Source: Pirellula sp. (GTDB lineage: Bacteria > Planctomycetota > Planctomycetia > Pirellulales > Lacipirellulaceae). From it: a stretch of 64,000 nt of DNA. This document shows, piece after piece, positions 33,459 to 41,650 of the stretch; positions within the stretch are counted from its first letter, which is position 1, and each line of letters begins with the position of its first letter. Under the pieces are notes generated by a model. That model made no database searches. It had not been told where the DNA came from and saw nothing but the letters and a program-made list of their open reading frames with translations. Both the position numbers and the translations under genes were made by a program. The stretch spans positions 115,914 through 179,913 of the forward strand of contig PNKX01000011.1 of the NCBI GenBank assembly GCA_013822725.1, in the 5' to 3' direction.

Positions 33459-33487
33459 GGGAGGGCGAGGCTCCCGCCGAGCCGCCG
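33459..33487. repeat. Family D palindrome, copy 2
   Basis: Identical over 29 bp to 20322-20350, located 5 bp after the lipoprotein stop codon. Confidence 0.8.
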
Positions 33488-33516
33488 CAACAGCAAGAAC
33501 CCTAATCCTCACAACG

Positions 33517-33548
33517 AGGGCCCTGCGGAACATCCGCCGGGCCCTTTC
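33517..33548 (+). terminator. Rho-independent terminator
   Basis: Stem 'AGGGCCCTGCGG' / 'CCGCCGGGCCCT' with one mismatch, followed by TTT. It ends the DUF1559-lipoprotein unit. Confidence 0.7.
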
Positions 33549-34058
33549 CTATGCCAGAACGATGCGAACGCCAACCGCGTCCTCTTCCAGAACCTTCCGG
33601 CTTCCTCCCCCTTGAGGAGAGGGGACCAAAAGGGTTAATTTTTGGCAACGCTGAGCGAGAGCATATGCACAATCCTGACTCCCCTTGGCGTCGTGAATCT
33701 TATCCACGTCTCATTCCGTTTCCCCTCTTTGCATTTCTCTGCGCCCTTTGCGCCTCTGCGAGAGAAATAATCTTCCCGCTACACTACAGAAAATGGCCAC
33801 CTAACCGGCTACATTGCCAGTAGAAAGCGTCAGTGCTTTGGCGTTCGGCCGGGATAGCGTGGAACATCCGCCCCTACTGTCCGCCGCCGCTGGCGATGCG
33901 CGCATGCTGCCAGGTTTTGTCCATTTTGTCACTTTTCCCCATGTCTGCCAAAAACTGTTGGCAGACATGGCAGACTTGGCACGCATGGCAGAATAGCGTT
34001 TTCTCGATGTTTTTCGCCGGCTTAGTACGCCAGACGCGACCAACCGTATGATTCCACC
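33549..34058. other. 510-bp intergenic region before the VWA gene
   Basis: No convincing gene. It contains the single-copy 'word' repeat at 33746-33804 ('TTTGCGCCTCTGCGAGAGAA' ... 'GAAAATGGCCACC'), shared with 2360-2413, and the TGTCTGCC array at 33941-33998. Otherwise nothing recognisable. Confidence 0.55.
33941..33998. promoter_or_regulatory. TGTCTGCC palindrome followed by TGGCAGA direct repeats
   Basis: 'ATGTCTGCCAA' and 'TTGGCAGACAT' (with spacer AAACTG) form a palindrome. Its right half continues into 'ATGGCAGA', 'TTGGCACG' and 'ATGGCAGA' direct repeats, then ATAGCG. It lies 60 bp before the start of the VWA gene. The same layout with TGTCGGCC/TGGCCGA is at 2549-2599. Confidence 0.6.
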
Positions 34059-37000
34059 ATGTTCGAACACTCTGTAGTCTTCGACCGACCAGCCTACCTC
34101 GCCCTGCTGGCCCTCATCCCAGTGCTGGCTTGGCTCGGCCACCGCAGTCTCGCCAGCCTCGGCTCTTGGCGTCGGTGGACGACGCTGACCCTCCGCTCGC
34201 TGGTCGCCCTGGGAATTATCCTCGCCCTGGCCGACGCCCAGTACCGTCGGGAAAGCGATGAGCTCACGGTCGTCTACCTCCTTGACCAATCGCTCAGCAT
34301 CCCCGCTACCGACCGCCAGGCGATGCTTAAGTACGTCGAGACGTCGCTCGAAGGCGAGCGGAGCACGGTCCTCGACGACCGCTTCGCCGTGATCGCCTTC
34401 GGTCGCGACGCGGCCGTCGAGGTACCCCCGACGGCGACCGAACATGGCGTCCCGGGTCGGCTTGAATCGCTCCCCGATCCCGAATACACCGACCTCGCCT
34501 CTGCGATTCAACGCGCCAAGGCCCTCTTCCCTCCCAACGCTGCCAAGCGGATCGTCCTCCTCACCGACGGCAACCAGAACCTCGGCGACGCCTATCGGGA
34601 GGCCCGCGGCGCGGCCGACGGCGGCGTGAGCATCGACGTCGTTCCCGTCTACCTCGAACCGCGCCACGAGATCTCGATTGAGAAGGTCGACCTTCCCGCG
34701 AACATCCGCCGCAGCCAGCCGTTCGATATGCGCGTCGTCCTCCGCAACGACGCCCCCGCAGGATCGAACGACGCCATCGCCGGCAAGCTCGTCGTCATCC
34801 GCAAGTCGGGCCAGCGTGAAGAGACCGTCGCCGAAGAGGAGGTGACGATTCCTCCCGGCAAGCAGGTCCTCACGATTCAGCAGGAAATCGACCAGTCTGA
34901 CTTTTACACCTACGAGGCCCGCTTCGTCCCGACCGACCCCGTGGCGGACGGCATGGCGCAGAACAACATTGCCTCGGCCTTCACCCACATCCGCGGCAAG
35001 GGCAACGTCCTGCTGATCGAGAATGCGGATGATCGCGGGCAGTTCGATTTCCTCGTCGAGCGACTCCGCTCGCAAGATTTGGAAGTCGAGGTGACCGCCA
35101 CCGACAACCTCTTCAACTCACTGGCCGAACTCCAGCGCTACGACGCGGTGATCCTGGCCAACGTCTCACGCAGCTCGGTGAGCGACGCCGACAGCGGGGC
35201 CAGCTTCAGTGACGAGCAAATCAAAATGCTCGTCCGGAACACCCGCGAGCTCGGCTGCGGGTTGATCATGATCGGCGGCCCCGACAGCTACGGCGCCGGC
35301 GGCTGGGCGAATACCGAACTCGAAGAGGCGATGCCGGTCGACTTCCAAATCAAGAACGCCGAAGTCGTCCCCGTTGGTGCCCTTGCCATCGTGATCGACC
35401 GTTCCGGCTCGATGGATGGCGAAAAGCTCGCGATGAGTAAAGCGGCCGCCATCGCTGCCGTTCGCACGATGGGTAAACGAGATTTTATCTCCGTTACGGC
35501 GTTCGACTCGTTCCCCACCAAGACGGTTCCGCTGCGGCAGGTCGGCGACTATCGCACCGTCGCTCGGCGGATCGACACGATCGCCTCCGCCGGCGGCACC
35601 GACATGTACCCTGGCATGGTCGAGGGTTTTAAGGACCTGCAGAAGGCCGAGGCCGCCGTAAAGCACATGATCGTGCTCACCGACGGCCAGACCCCCGACG
35701 CCAAGTTCGACGAGCTCGTCCGCCGCATGCGACAGGCGAAGGTGACGGTCACCACCGTCGCCGTCGGCAACGATGCGAACGTCCCGCTCCTCACCGGGAT
35801 CGCCACCCGCGGCGGCGGCAAGTTTTACTACGTGCAGAACCCGCGCGCCCTACCGCGGATCTTCCTGCGCGAAGTCCGTCGCGTCGCCCGGCCGCTCGTC
35901 TACGAGCCGCCGCAACCCGTGACGCCGCTGGTAATCGACCCCGACAACGAAATCCTCCGCGGCCTCGACGGCGGCGTCCCGCCAATCTCGGGACTGGTCC
36001 TTACTGACGTGAAAGAGAATCCGCTCGTCGAGGTACTGCTTCGCAGCCCGTTGCCGGCGACCCCGAACAACGCGACGCTACTGGCGACCTGGACCTACGG
36101 TTCCGGCAAAGCCGTGGCGCTCACCACGGATTCCGGAAATCGCTGGGCGAAAGCATGGACCGAATGGGAGGGGTACGACAAATTCTTCGCTCAGATCGTC
36201 CGCTGGGCGATGCGGCCGACCGGCGATACCGGCAACGTCACCGTCGCGACGAGCACGCGCGACGGCAAGACCGAGATTGTCGTCACTGCCCTCGACGCCG
36301 AGGAAAACTTTGCGAATCAACAAACCATCACCGCGGCGGCGATCGCCCCTGATATGTCGACCATCCCGGTGCAAGTGGAGCAGGTCGCCCCGGGCCGTTA
36401 CGTCGGCGAGTTCACTTCCGAGCAAGCGGGCAGCTACCTCGTCGTCGTCAATCCCGGCGGCGGCGCGGCGCCGATTCGGACCGGCGTGAACATCGGCTAT
36501 TCGTCGGAGTACCGCGATCAAGAGACAAATCTCGCGTTGCTCAAGTCGCTTGCCAGTCTCCCGGCCGGCGACGGCCCCAGCGGAGCGCTGGTCGAACAGG
36601 GCCTCGCCGCCGCAAATGGTCCGCTGGCGGAAGGACAAAACCCATTCCGCCGCGATCTTCCGCGGGCGGCGTCGAACCAACCGATCTGGCCCTGGCTTGT
36701 CGTAGCTAGCGCGTGCCTCTTCTGGGGTGACGTCTTTGTTCGCCGCGTGCAGTTCGATCCGACGTGGCTGTTGGCGTTGTTGGCAACTGCTCGCGACAAG
36801 GTCCTTCGACGGCAGCGCGTCGCTGAAGCTCCGGAAACGATGTCGCGTCTCCAAACTCGTAAGGCTCAAATCAGCGAACAGCTCGACGAGCGGCGTTCGG
36901 CGACTCGCTTCGAGTGGGACGAAAGCGCAGCGAGTACCGTGGCCGCTGCGCCGGTTGTTGAGCAGCCGGCCTCAGTCAAGCCGACAACTCTAGAGCCCCC

Positions 37001-37106
37001 TTCGCTCAAGCCCGAGACCGACGCTCCTGCGGAGTCGTACACCGAACGGCTTCTCAAAGCGAAGAAGCAGGTCTGGAACGATACGCCCGATGGAGGTCAA
37101 AAGTAA
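34059..37106 (+). CDS. Large membrane protein with two von Willebrand factor A domains
   Basis: 1015 residues. Two membrane helices near the N-terminus ('YLALLALIPVLAWLGHRSL', 'SLVALGIILALADAQ') precede a degenerate VWA domain ('VVYLLDQSLSIP', residues 68-210) with 'LLTDGNQNLGDAYREA'. A beta-sandwich and a glutamine-amidotransferase-like segment follow ('LLIENADDRGQFDFLVERL', 'LGCGLIMIGGPDSYGAGGW'). The second VWA domain carries a complete MIDAS ('IVIDRSGSMDG' near residue 446, 'IASAGGTDMYPGM', 'VLTDGQTPD'). A last helix at about 870 ('PIWPWLVVASACLFWGDVF') leaves a charged cytoplasmic tail. Similar proteins in planctomycetes occur with MoxR ATPase systems; no MoxR gene is adjacent. A palindromic array just upstream may regulate it. 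Confidence 0.88.
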   Translation: MFEHSVVFDRPAYLALLALIPVLAWLGHRSLASLGSWRRWTTLTLRSLVALGIILALADAQYRRESDELTVVYLLDQSLSIPATDRQAMLKYVETSLEGERSTVLDDRFAVIAFGRDAAVEVPPTATEHGVPGRLESLPDPEYTDLASAIQRAKALFPPNAAKRIVLLTDGNQNLGDAYREARGAADGGVSIDVVPVYLEPRHEISIEKVDLPANIRRSQPFDMRVVLRNDAPAGSNDAIAGKLVVIRKSGQREETVAEEEVTIPPGKQVLTIQQEIDQSDFYTYEARFVPTDPVADGMAQNNIASAFTHIRGKGNVLLIENADDRGQFDFLVERLRSQDLEVEVTATDNLFNSLAELQRYDAVILANVSRSSVSDADSGASFSDEQIKMLVRNTRELGCGLIMIGGPDSYGAGGWANTELEEAMPVDFQIKNAEVVPVGALAIVIDRSGSMDGEKLAMSKAAAIAAVRTMGKRDFISVTAFDSFPTKTVPLRQVGDYRTVARRIDTIASAGGTDMYPGMVEGFKDLQKAEAAVKHMIVLTDGQTPDAKFDELVRRMRQAKVTVTTVAVGNDANVPLLTGIATRGGGKFYYVQNPRALPRIFLREVRRVARPLVYEPPQPVTPLVIDPDNEILRGLDGGVPPISGLVLTDVKENPLVEVLLRSPLPATPNNATLLATWTYGSGKAVALTTDSGNRWAKAWTEWEGYDKFFAQIVRWAMRPTGDTGNVTVATSTRDGKTEIVVTALDAEENFANQQTITAAAIAPDMSTIPVQVEQVAPGRYVGEFTSEQAGSYLVVVNPGGGAAPIRTGVNIGYSSEYRDQETNLALLKSLASLPAGDGPSGALVEQGLAAANGPLAEGQNPFRRDLPRAASNQPIWPWLVVASACLFWGDVFVRRVQFDPTWLLALLATARDKVLRRQRVAEAPETMSRLQTRKAQISEQLDERRSATRFEWDESAASTVAAAPVVEQPASVKPTTLEPPSLKPETDAPAESYTERLLKAKKQVWNDTPDGGQK

Positions 37107-37120
37107 TGGCCGTTCGCCGT

Positions 37121-37609
37121 TCAACCAACGCGCGGCGAAGCGGCCAACTCGATCGGGCCGCGGCGAGCGGTCAGCCACGCCCTCAGGCGATCCACGGCGC
37201 CGCCATCCGCCGGAACCTCGCCCACGACATGGTATGCTTCCCCGGCAAAGGCGTCAGCAAGCTCGCGCAACCGTCCCTCCAAGTCAACAAGCAGCGATCG
37301 TTCCGACCCTGGCTCCAACAGTCGACTCACAAGCGACACCTCTGTAGGGCTGCGATCCCGCCGCATCGCAATCAAACGTCCCTGATCGGCCTTCAACAAT
37401 TGATCGGCGACATAAGCACGTCGCAGTTGACCGCCGTCGTTGAAGTGAAAGACCAAGTCCTGACCAAAGTAAAGGCTCAGCGACTCGCCGCGGAAACCGG
37501 CGAAGAGTTCGCTCACGCCGTTGGCCGTCGTCACCTCGAGTTGAACTCGCGGCGACAATCCCCGCGCGTCGCGGAGCAAGTCTTCACGATCGTGGGCGTC
37601 GCGAGCCAA
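37121..37609 (-). CDS. Conserved-looking protein of unknown function
   Basis: 162 residues from a TTG start that immediately follows an in-frame stop codon; 'GGCGGC' upstream may be the ribosome-binding site. The sequence has a convincing globular pattern: 'DGGQLRRAYVADQLLKADQG' then 'RLIAMRRDRSPTEVSLVS', plus 'ELFAGFRGESLSLYFGQDLV'. There is no signal peptide, membrane helix or recognisable motif. It starts 60 bp after the HD-GYP gene on the same strand and may be cotranscribed with it. It ends 14 bp from the convergent VWA gene. Confidence 0.6.
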   Translation of the reverse strand: MARDAHDREDLLRDARGLSPRVQLEVTTANGVSELFAGFRGESLSLYFGQDLVFHFNDGGQLRRAYVADQLLKADQGRLIAMRRDRSPTEVSLVSRLLEPGSERSLLVDLEGRLRELADAFAGEAYHVVGEVPADGGAVDRLRAWLTARRGPIELAASPRVG

Positions 37610-37669
37610 GAGAAATCAGCCGCCGAGGCGCGGATGCAAGTTGGAAAGAAGTTGTCGAGTGCCGTCGAC

Positions 37670-39373
37670 TCAGTCTATCCACCGCAACGGGTCGATGGGA
37701 ACCGCGCCAATGAGTTGATCGTGAGCCGCCCGACGAATCTGGTCGCGGCAGGCAAAAAAAGCGTCGACGACGTTCGGGTCCCACTGTCGCCCGGCCCCGG
37801 CACGGATCACTTCGTCAAGCTGTTCATCGGCCATGCCCCGGCGATAGGGGCGATCGCTCGACATCGCGTCGAAGGCGTCGGCCACCGCGGCGATGCGCGC
37901 CACCAGGGGGGTCGCCTCGGCCTTCAGACCGTGCGGATACCCGGAGCCGTCCCACGACTCGTGGTGATGGAGCACGATCGGCAGAATTTTTTGCAGCTGC
38001 GTCACGCCGCGGAGAATGTCGTACCCCAGCTGCGGATGCCTCTTGATGTGGTCGTGTTCCTCAGGCGTGAGGGGCCCCGCCTTCTTGAGAATGTTGTCGT
38101 CGATCCCAATCTTGCCGATGTCGTGGAGCAACCCGCCAAGATAGATCGTGTCGAGCAGTTCCTTGTCGAGATCCAACTCCTGCGCGATGCAGACGGCGAC
38201 GCGGGCCACGCGCTCGCTATGGCCGTGCGTGTATGGGTCTTTGGCGTCGATCGCCGACGTGAGCGCCCGCACCGACGCGGCGAACAAGTCACCCTGCCGA
38301 GCGAACAGGTGCGTATTGTGTCGGTGAACGCCGAGGATGGTGCTGACGCTCTCCAGCAATCGAATTTCAGCGGTGCCGAACTCGCAGAACTCGTCACCGT
38401 CGGCGCCGGCGTGATTGATGGCCAGCAGCCACCCTTCCAGCCGCGTCCCTTGCAGCACGGGCACGCTGGCGAGTTCCCGGATCGTCGGGAAATCCCAGGT
38501 CGGCGCCGAGGTGTGGGCCCGGTTCATCACCAGCGAACGGCGAGCGGCGGCTCCGACCCGTTCCATCATGTCGCACAGGGCCCTTGGTTCGACGGGGTAC
38601 TCGCCAAAGTAAAGCTCGGCGGGACCATTGTCGCCAAACAGCGCCGACTGAATTCCCTCAGCGTCGCGTCGGGCGACGGCGACGATGCACTGCGCCGGCA
38701 CCGCCTCGGCGAGCCAAGCGACGGCGCTTCGCCACAAGTCATCGGGGCCCTGCGAAACGTCAAGTCCGCGAGCCAACCGATGGAGCAAGCCAAGCTCAAC
38801 GCACGAGTCGCGCGCGTGGCCGACCGCTTCGGTGATTTCGTGTTCGAGGTGAGCGAGTTTCGTCCGCTGACGAATGTTCTCGACGGTCGACTCGGCCAGG
38901 TGGAGCGCAACGCGAGGGTTCCACGCTTCGTTGCGCTGCGACCATTCGAACGCCCGGCGAGCATCGATGCCGAACAGTCGCGCAGCGGAAGCGATCTCCG
39001 CTTCATTCGCCACGCTGGTCGTCAGAATCAAGCCGACTGCCGCCAGCGTGGGACCTTGCTCCAGTTGCCGCAACGGGACGGCGATCATCGACAACGGCGA
39101 CTCTTCTTCGATGACTTCAGGAACGCCGCGGCTGGCGACTTCTTGAATCACCGCAAGTCGAGAGTAGAAATCGCAGACCAAGCCGTGCGGGGCGGCGTAG
39201 TTGAGGTCGCCGCATTCGACGTCGACCAGCAGAAACGGTTGATTGAACGCCGCTTCCAACGCCCGCAACGCGGCGCGCGACAATCCGGGCTCGGGGCGCG
39301 GACGCAGCGTCGCGGCCGCCGAGAAGTCGGCGCCGTCGATGCTCGTCTCGAGTTCTGGCAGGGTCAGATTCAA
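37670..39373 (-). CDS. GAF-HD-GYP cyclic-di-GMP phosphodiesterase-like protein
   Basis: 567 residues. Residues 190-345 form a GAF-like sensor ('AECVPA..CIVAVARRDAEG' region, 'ELASVPVLQGTRLEGWLLAI'). Residues 370-560 form an HD-GYP domain: 'DAKDPYTHGHSERVARVAV', 'LLHDIGKIGIDDNILKK', 'HDHIKRHPQLGYDIL', 'VLHHHESWDGSGYPHGLKAE' and 'IAAVADAFDAMSSDRPYRR'. The HD metal ligands and the GYP signature (here 'GYPHGL') are intact, so hydrolysis of c-di-GMP in the cytoplasm is predicted. The first 180 residues are less characteristic. No diguanylate cyclase is nearby. Confidence 0.92.
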   Translation of the reverse strand: MNLTLPELETSIDGADFSAAATLRPRPEPGLSRAALRALEAAFNQPFLLVDVECGDLNYAAPHGLVCDFYSRLAVIQEVASRGVPEVIEEESPLSMIAVPLRQLEQGPTLAAVGLILTTSVANEAEIASAARLFGIDARRAFEWSQRNEAWNPRVALHLAESTVENIRQRTKLAHLEHEITEAVGHARDSCVELGLLHRLARGLDVSQGPDDLWRSAVAWLAEAVPAQCIVAVARRDAEGIQSALFGDNGPAELYFGEYPVEPRALCDMMERVGAAARRSLVMNRAHTSAPTWDFPTIRELASVPVLQGTRLEGWLLAINHAGADGDEFCEFGTAEIRLLESVSTILGVHRHNTHLFARQGDLFAASVRALTSAIDAKDPYTHGHSERVARVAVCIAQELDLDKELLDTIYLGGLLHDIGKIGIDDNILKKAGPLTPEEHDHIKRHPQLGYDILRGVTQLQKILPIVLHHHESWDGSGYPHGLKAEATPLVARIAAVADAFDAMSSDRPYRRGMADEQLDEVIRAGAGRQWDPNVVDAFFACRDQIRRAAHDQLIGAVPIDPLRWID

Positions 39374-39652
39374 CGTCGTCTGTCGCGATTCGGAAAGCCT
39401 TCAGTGGGCGCGCTCCGCGGGAAAAACCCGCTGCAGCGCATGGAGATGCAGGCATTCCAAACATACGATGGTCTAAGGCAACGCGAACTGCGGGAGACCA
39501 CCCGCCGAAAAGTCCTTCGATTGCCGCTTTTGAGCGTGACGCCGACGATGCCGGCTTTAACGACGGCAAATCGATGCAATTCGGCCGAAAGGCGGTCGTG
39601 GTCCCGCGCCGTGGTGCTTTGCCAAGGGCGTCGGCAGATGCGGGAAACCCGC

Positions 39653-40756
39653 TTAGATAGCGCCAGGGCGCCCGGGCACGTCCTCAACCCGCTGCTGGCG
39701 TTGCCGGTAACGACGGCTCGCCCGCTTCAGCACCGCTTGTTCCTCGTCGCTCAGTTGGTCGAAGCCAACCTCGTGCATACGGGCCAGAATATCGTCGACG
39801 CGAGCATCTTCGCGATCTTCCCGCTCCCGGCGTTTGCGATCGATCGTCTCCTGCTGCTTTTGGTGGAGATGCTCCACCAGAACGGCGGTGCGATCGTCGT
39901 CAATCCAATCGGCGCTGAGCCACTGCTCGTCGTCCGACTCCCATTGGTCGATATCGAGTCCAACGTCGTACCGCCGCTGCCGGGCCGCACGGTTGCCGCC
40001 GTACAGCAGCAAGATGGAAAGGATCGCCAGGGGGAACCACTGCGGAACGATCCTCGCCACGAAATATTGATGTTGAAACGTCACTGCTAAGATCGCAGCG
40101 ACAGCAGCGGCGCCATAAGCAATATGAGCTGACGTCGCCGAGGCGGAGGCGCGGCCCACCACCGGCCACAGGATGCTGCGGAGGACTTCAGCTCCGTCGC
40201 ACGGCTGGATCGGCAATAAGTTAATAAGCAGCAACCACGTGTTAACCCACACCGTAAGCTGCGCGACAAGCATCCCTACCGAATCTGTCTTCGGAAAAAC
40301 CGGCTGGAACGGCGAAAACAAATGCAGCAAATTGTCTTGGCCGGCAGCAGCCAGACAGCAGGCGGCTGTGACAATAATTGCCAGATAGGTCAACGGTCCG
40401 GAAATGGCCGTCACTAAGTGGGCCGGCGGATCGGACGGCAGGTGGGGCTGAGACCAGCCGCCTGTCGGCCCGAGAACGATTAAGTTGGTCCGCCCGCCGA
40501 CGCGACGCGCCACGAGAACGCGCACCGCCTCATGGACGACGACGCTGGCAAACAGAACGCCCAGGGCGATGAGCGTATGGCGCACGCTGAAGAAGTTTTG
40601 CGGCTCGGTCAAATCGCGCGGGACGTACTCGGCTGAAAGCTGAGCCAACCAGATGACGGTGAGCGCCAAGAGCGGAAAGTGGACGTGCAAACGAAATTCG
40701 ACGCCGCGCCAACGGCCGAGACTGAAGCTCCAACTACCAGCGGCGCTGCGATTCAT
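39653..40756 (-). CDS. Site-2-protease (M50)-like membrane protein with altered metal site
   Basis: 367 residues. The N-terminal 240 residues form a polytopic M50-like fold: 'EFRLHVHFPLLALTVIWL', 'ASVVVHEAVRVLVARRVGG' (residues 71-89) and 'LLLINLLPIQPCDGAEVLRS' (residues 175-194). In active S2P enzymes the first motif is HExxH. Here residues 75-79 read HEAVR, so the second zinc-binding His is Arg, while the distal Asp of 'PCDG' is kept. Proteolysis is therefore doubtful. The C-terminal 100 residues are charged and end in 'EVGFDQLSDEEQAVLKRASR', a tail style seen on planctomycete rhomboid/M50 proteins. The gene stands alone, with its start 230 bp from the Nudix gene. Confidence 0.85.
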   Translation of the reverse strand: MNRSAAGSWSFSLGRWRGVEFRLHVHFPLLALTVIWLAQLSAEYVPRDLTEPQNFFSVRHTLIALGVLFASVVVHEAVRVLVARRVGGRTNLIVLGPTGGWSQPHLPSDPPAHLVTAISGPLTYLAIIVTAACCLAAAGQDNLLHLFSPFQPVFPKTDSVGMLVAQLTVWVNTWLLLINLLPIQPCDGAEVLRSILWPVVGRASASATSAHIAYGAAAVAAILAVTFQHQYFVARIVPQWFPLAILSILLLYGGNRAARQRRYDVGLDIDQWESDDEQWLSADWIDDDRTAVLVEHLHQKQQETIDRKRREREDREDARVDDILARMHEVGFDQLSDEEQAVLKRASRRYRQRQQRVEDVPGRPGAI

Positions 40757-40985
40757 CTTGCCTCTCGCCTCCTCCGGCGCGTCGACCAGCGGCGTGGTTC
40801 GACAGCGGCGGCCCGATCAGGCTATCCTAACAATCCAGCCGCAACGTGGCAAACAATGTTCGGGTTTTACCGGCTGCGCTAGGCTCTGCGTCGCGGCTGG
40901 AAACACCCCCCACGCCACCGTCGCGAATGCTAGCGAATCTACCCATCCTTCCTGGTCTGCGGGGTCAAAACCCATGGGGAGTGAA

Positions 40986-41504
40986 ATGGCCGAGCCACGA
41001 GTGCTGCTCAAGACGCCTCGATTTGACGTGGTGGAGATCGACCAACAGACGCGGGACGGCGGATCGCGGGCTAGACAGGTGGTACTCCACCCCGGGGCGG
41101 TCGTGATCGTGCCGATGGTCGACGCCGAGCATGTTTGTCTGATTCGTAATGAACGGGTCGCGGTCGGCAAGACCCTGATCGAACTCCCCGCCGGGACGAT
41201 GGAGCCGCCCGCGACGCCTCAGGCGATGGCGATCCGGGAACTCAAGGAAGAGACCGGCTACACAGCCGAGCGTTGGCGGGAACTGCCGGCCTTTTACATG
41301 TCGCCCGGCATCTTGCGAGAGCGGATGCACGCCTTCGTCGCCGAGGGACTGACCGCCGGCGCGCATGCTCGCGAGGCGGGGGAGAACATCGACAATCTCG
41401 TCGTCCCTTGGAGCGAGGCGATTGCCATGGTTGATCGCGGTGAGATCGAAGACGCGAAAACGATTTGCGCGCTACTGATGTGGGAGCGACTGCGAAACAA
41501 TTAA
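40986..41504 (+). CDS. Nudix hydrolase, ADP-ribose pyrophosphatase-like
   Basis: 172 residues from ATG 40986, chosen because 'GGGGAGTGAA' precedes it; ATG 40974 in the same frame is the alternative. The body matches ADP-ribose pyrophosphatases: 'QVVLHPGAVVIVPMVDAEHV', 'LIELPAGTMEPPATP', then 'AMAIRELKEETGY'. The Nudix box keeps Gly and the 'REL.EETGY' helix with its metal-binding glutamates. The outer Glu normally found six residues after the Gly is Ala here, a change seen in some active members. It probably cleans ADP-ribose or related nucleoside diphosphates. Confidence 0.9.
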   Translation: MAEPRVLLKTPRFDVVEIDQQTRDGGSRARQVVLHPGAVVIVPMVDAEHVCLIRNERVAVGKTLIELPAGTMEPPATPQAMAIRELKEETGYTAERWRELPAFYMSPGILRERMHAFVAEGLTAGAHAREAGENIDNLVVPWSEAIAMVDRGEIEDAKTICALLMWERLRNN

Positions 41505-41508
41505 TTCC

Positions 41509-41635
41509 CTTCCTCTTCTTCTTTTGCGAACCCTTTGCGCCTTCGCGTCTTGGCGAGAAAGTTGACGCGATAAGTCTCACGCAAAGGCGCGAAGGCGCAA
41601 AGTAAACGCAAAGAAGAAAAAGAGGGGAAAGGAAG
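41509..41635. repeat. Inverted-repeat pair ('cctttgcgccttcgcg' family)
   Basis: Left arm from about 41509 ('CCTTTGCGCCTTCGCGTCTT' at 41532) and right arm to about 41635 ('GGCGCGAAGGCGCAAAG') are imperfect reverse complements with a central GACGCGATAAGTC. It fills the convergent gap between the Nudix and RmlD-like genes and can act as a terminator for both. Confidence 0.75.
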
Positions 41636-41650
41636 TTGGAGAAGCCCTGT

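Noticed and set aside
33801..35075. A 424-codon minus-strand open frame
   Set aside because: It is antisense to the N-terminal half of the VWA protein, which has unambiguous transmembrane and VWA motifs.
37106..40090. A 994-codon open frame on the plus strand
   Set aside because: It runs antisense through the unknown protein, the HD-GYP gene and the S2P-like gene, all of which have clear motifs on the minus strand. Its translation has no recognisable domain. High GC favours such long antisense frames.
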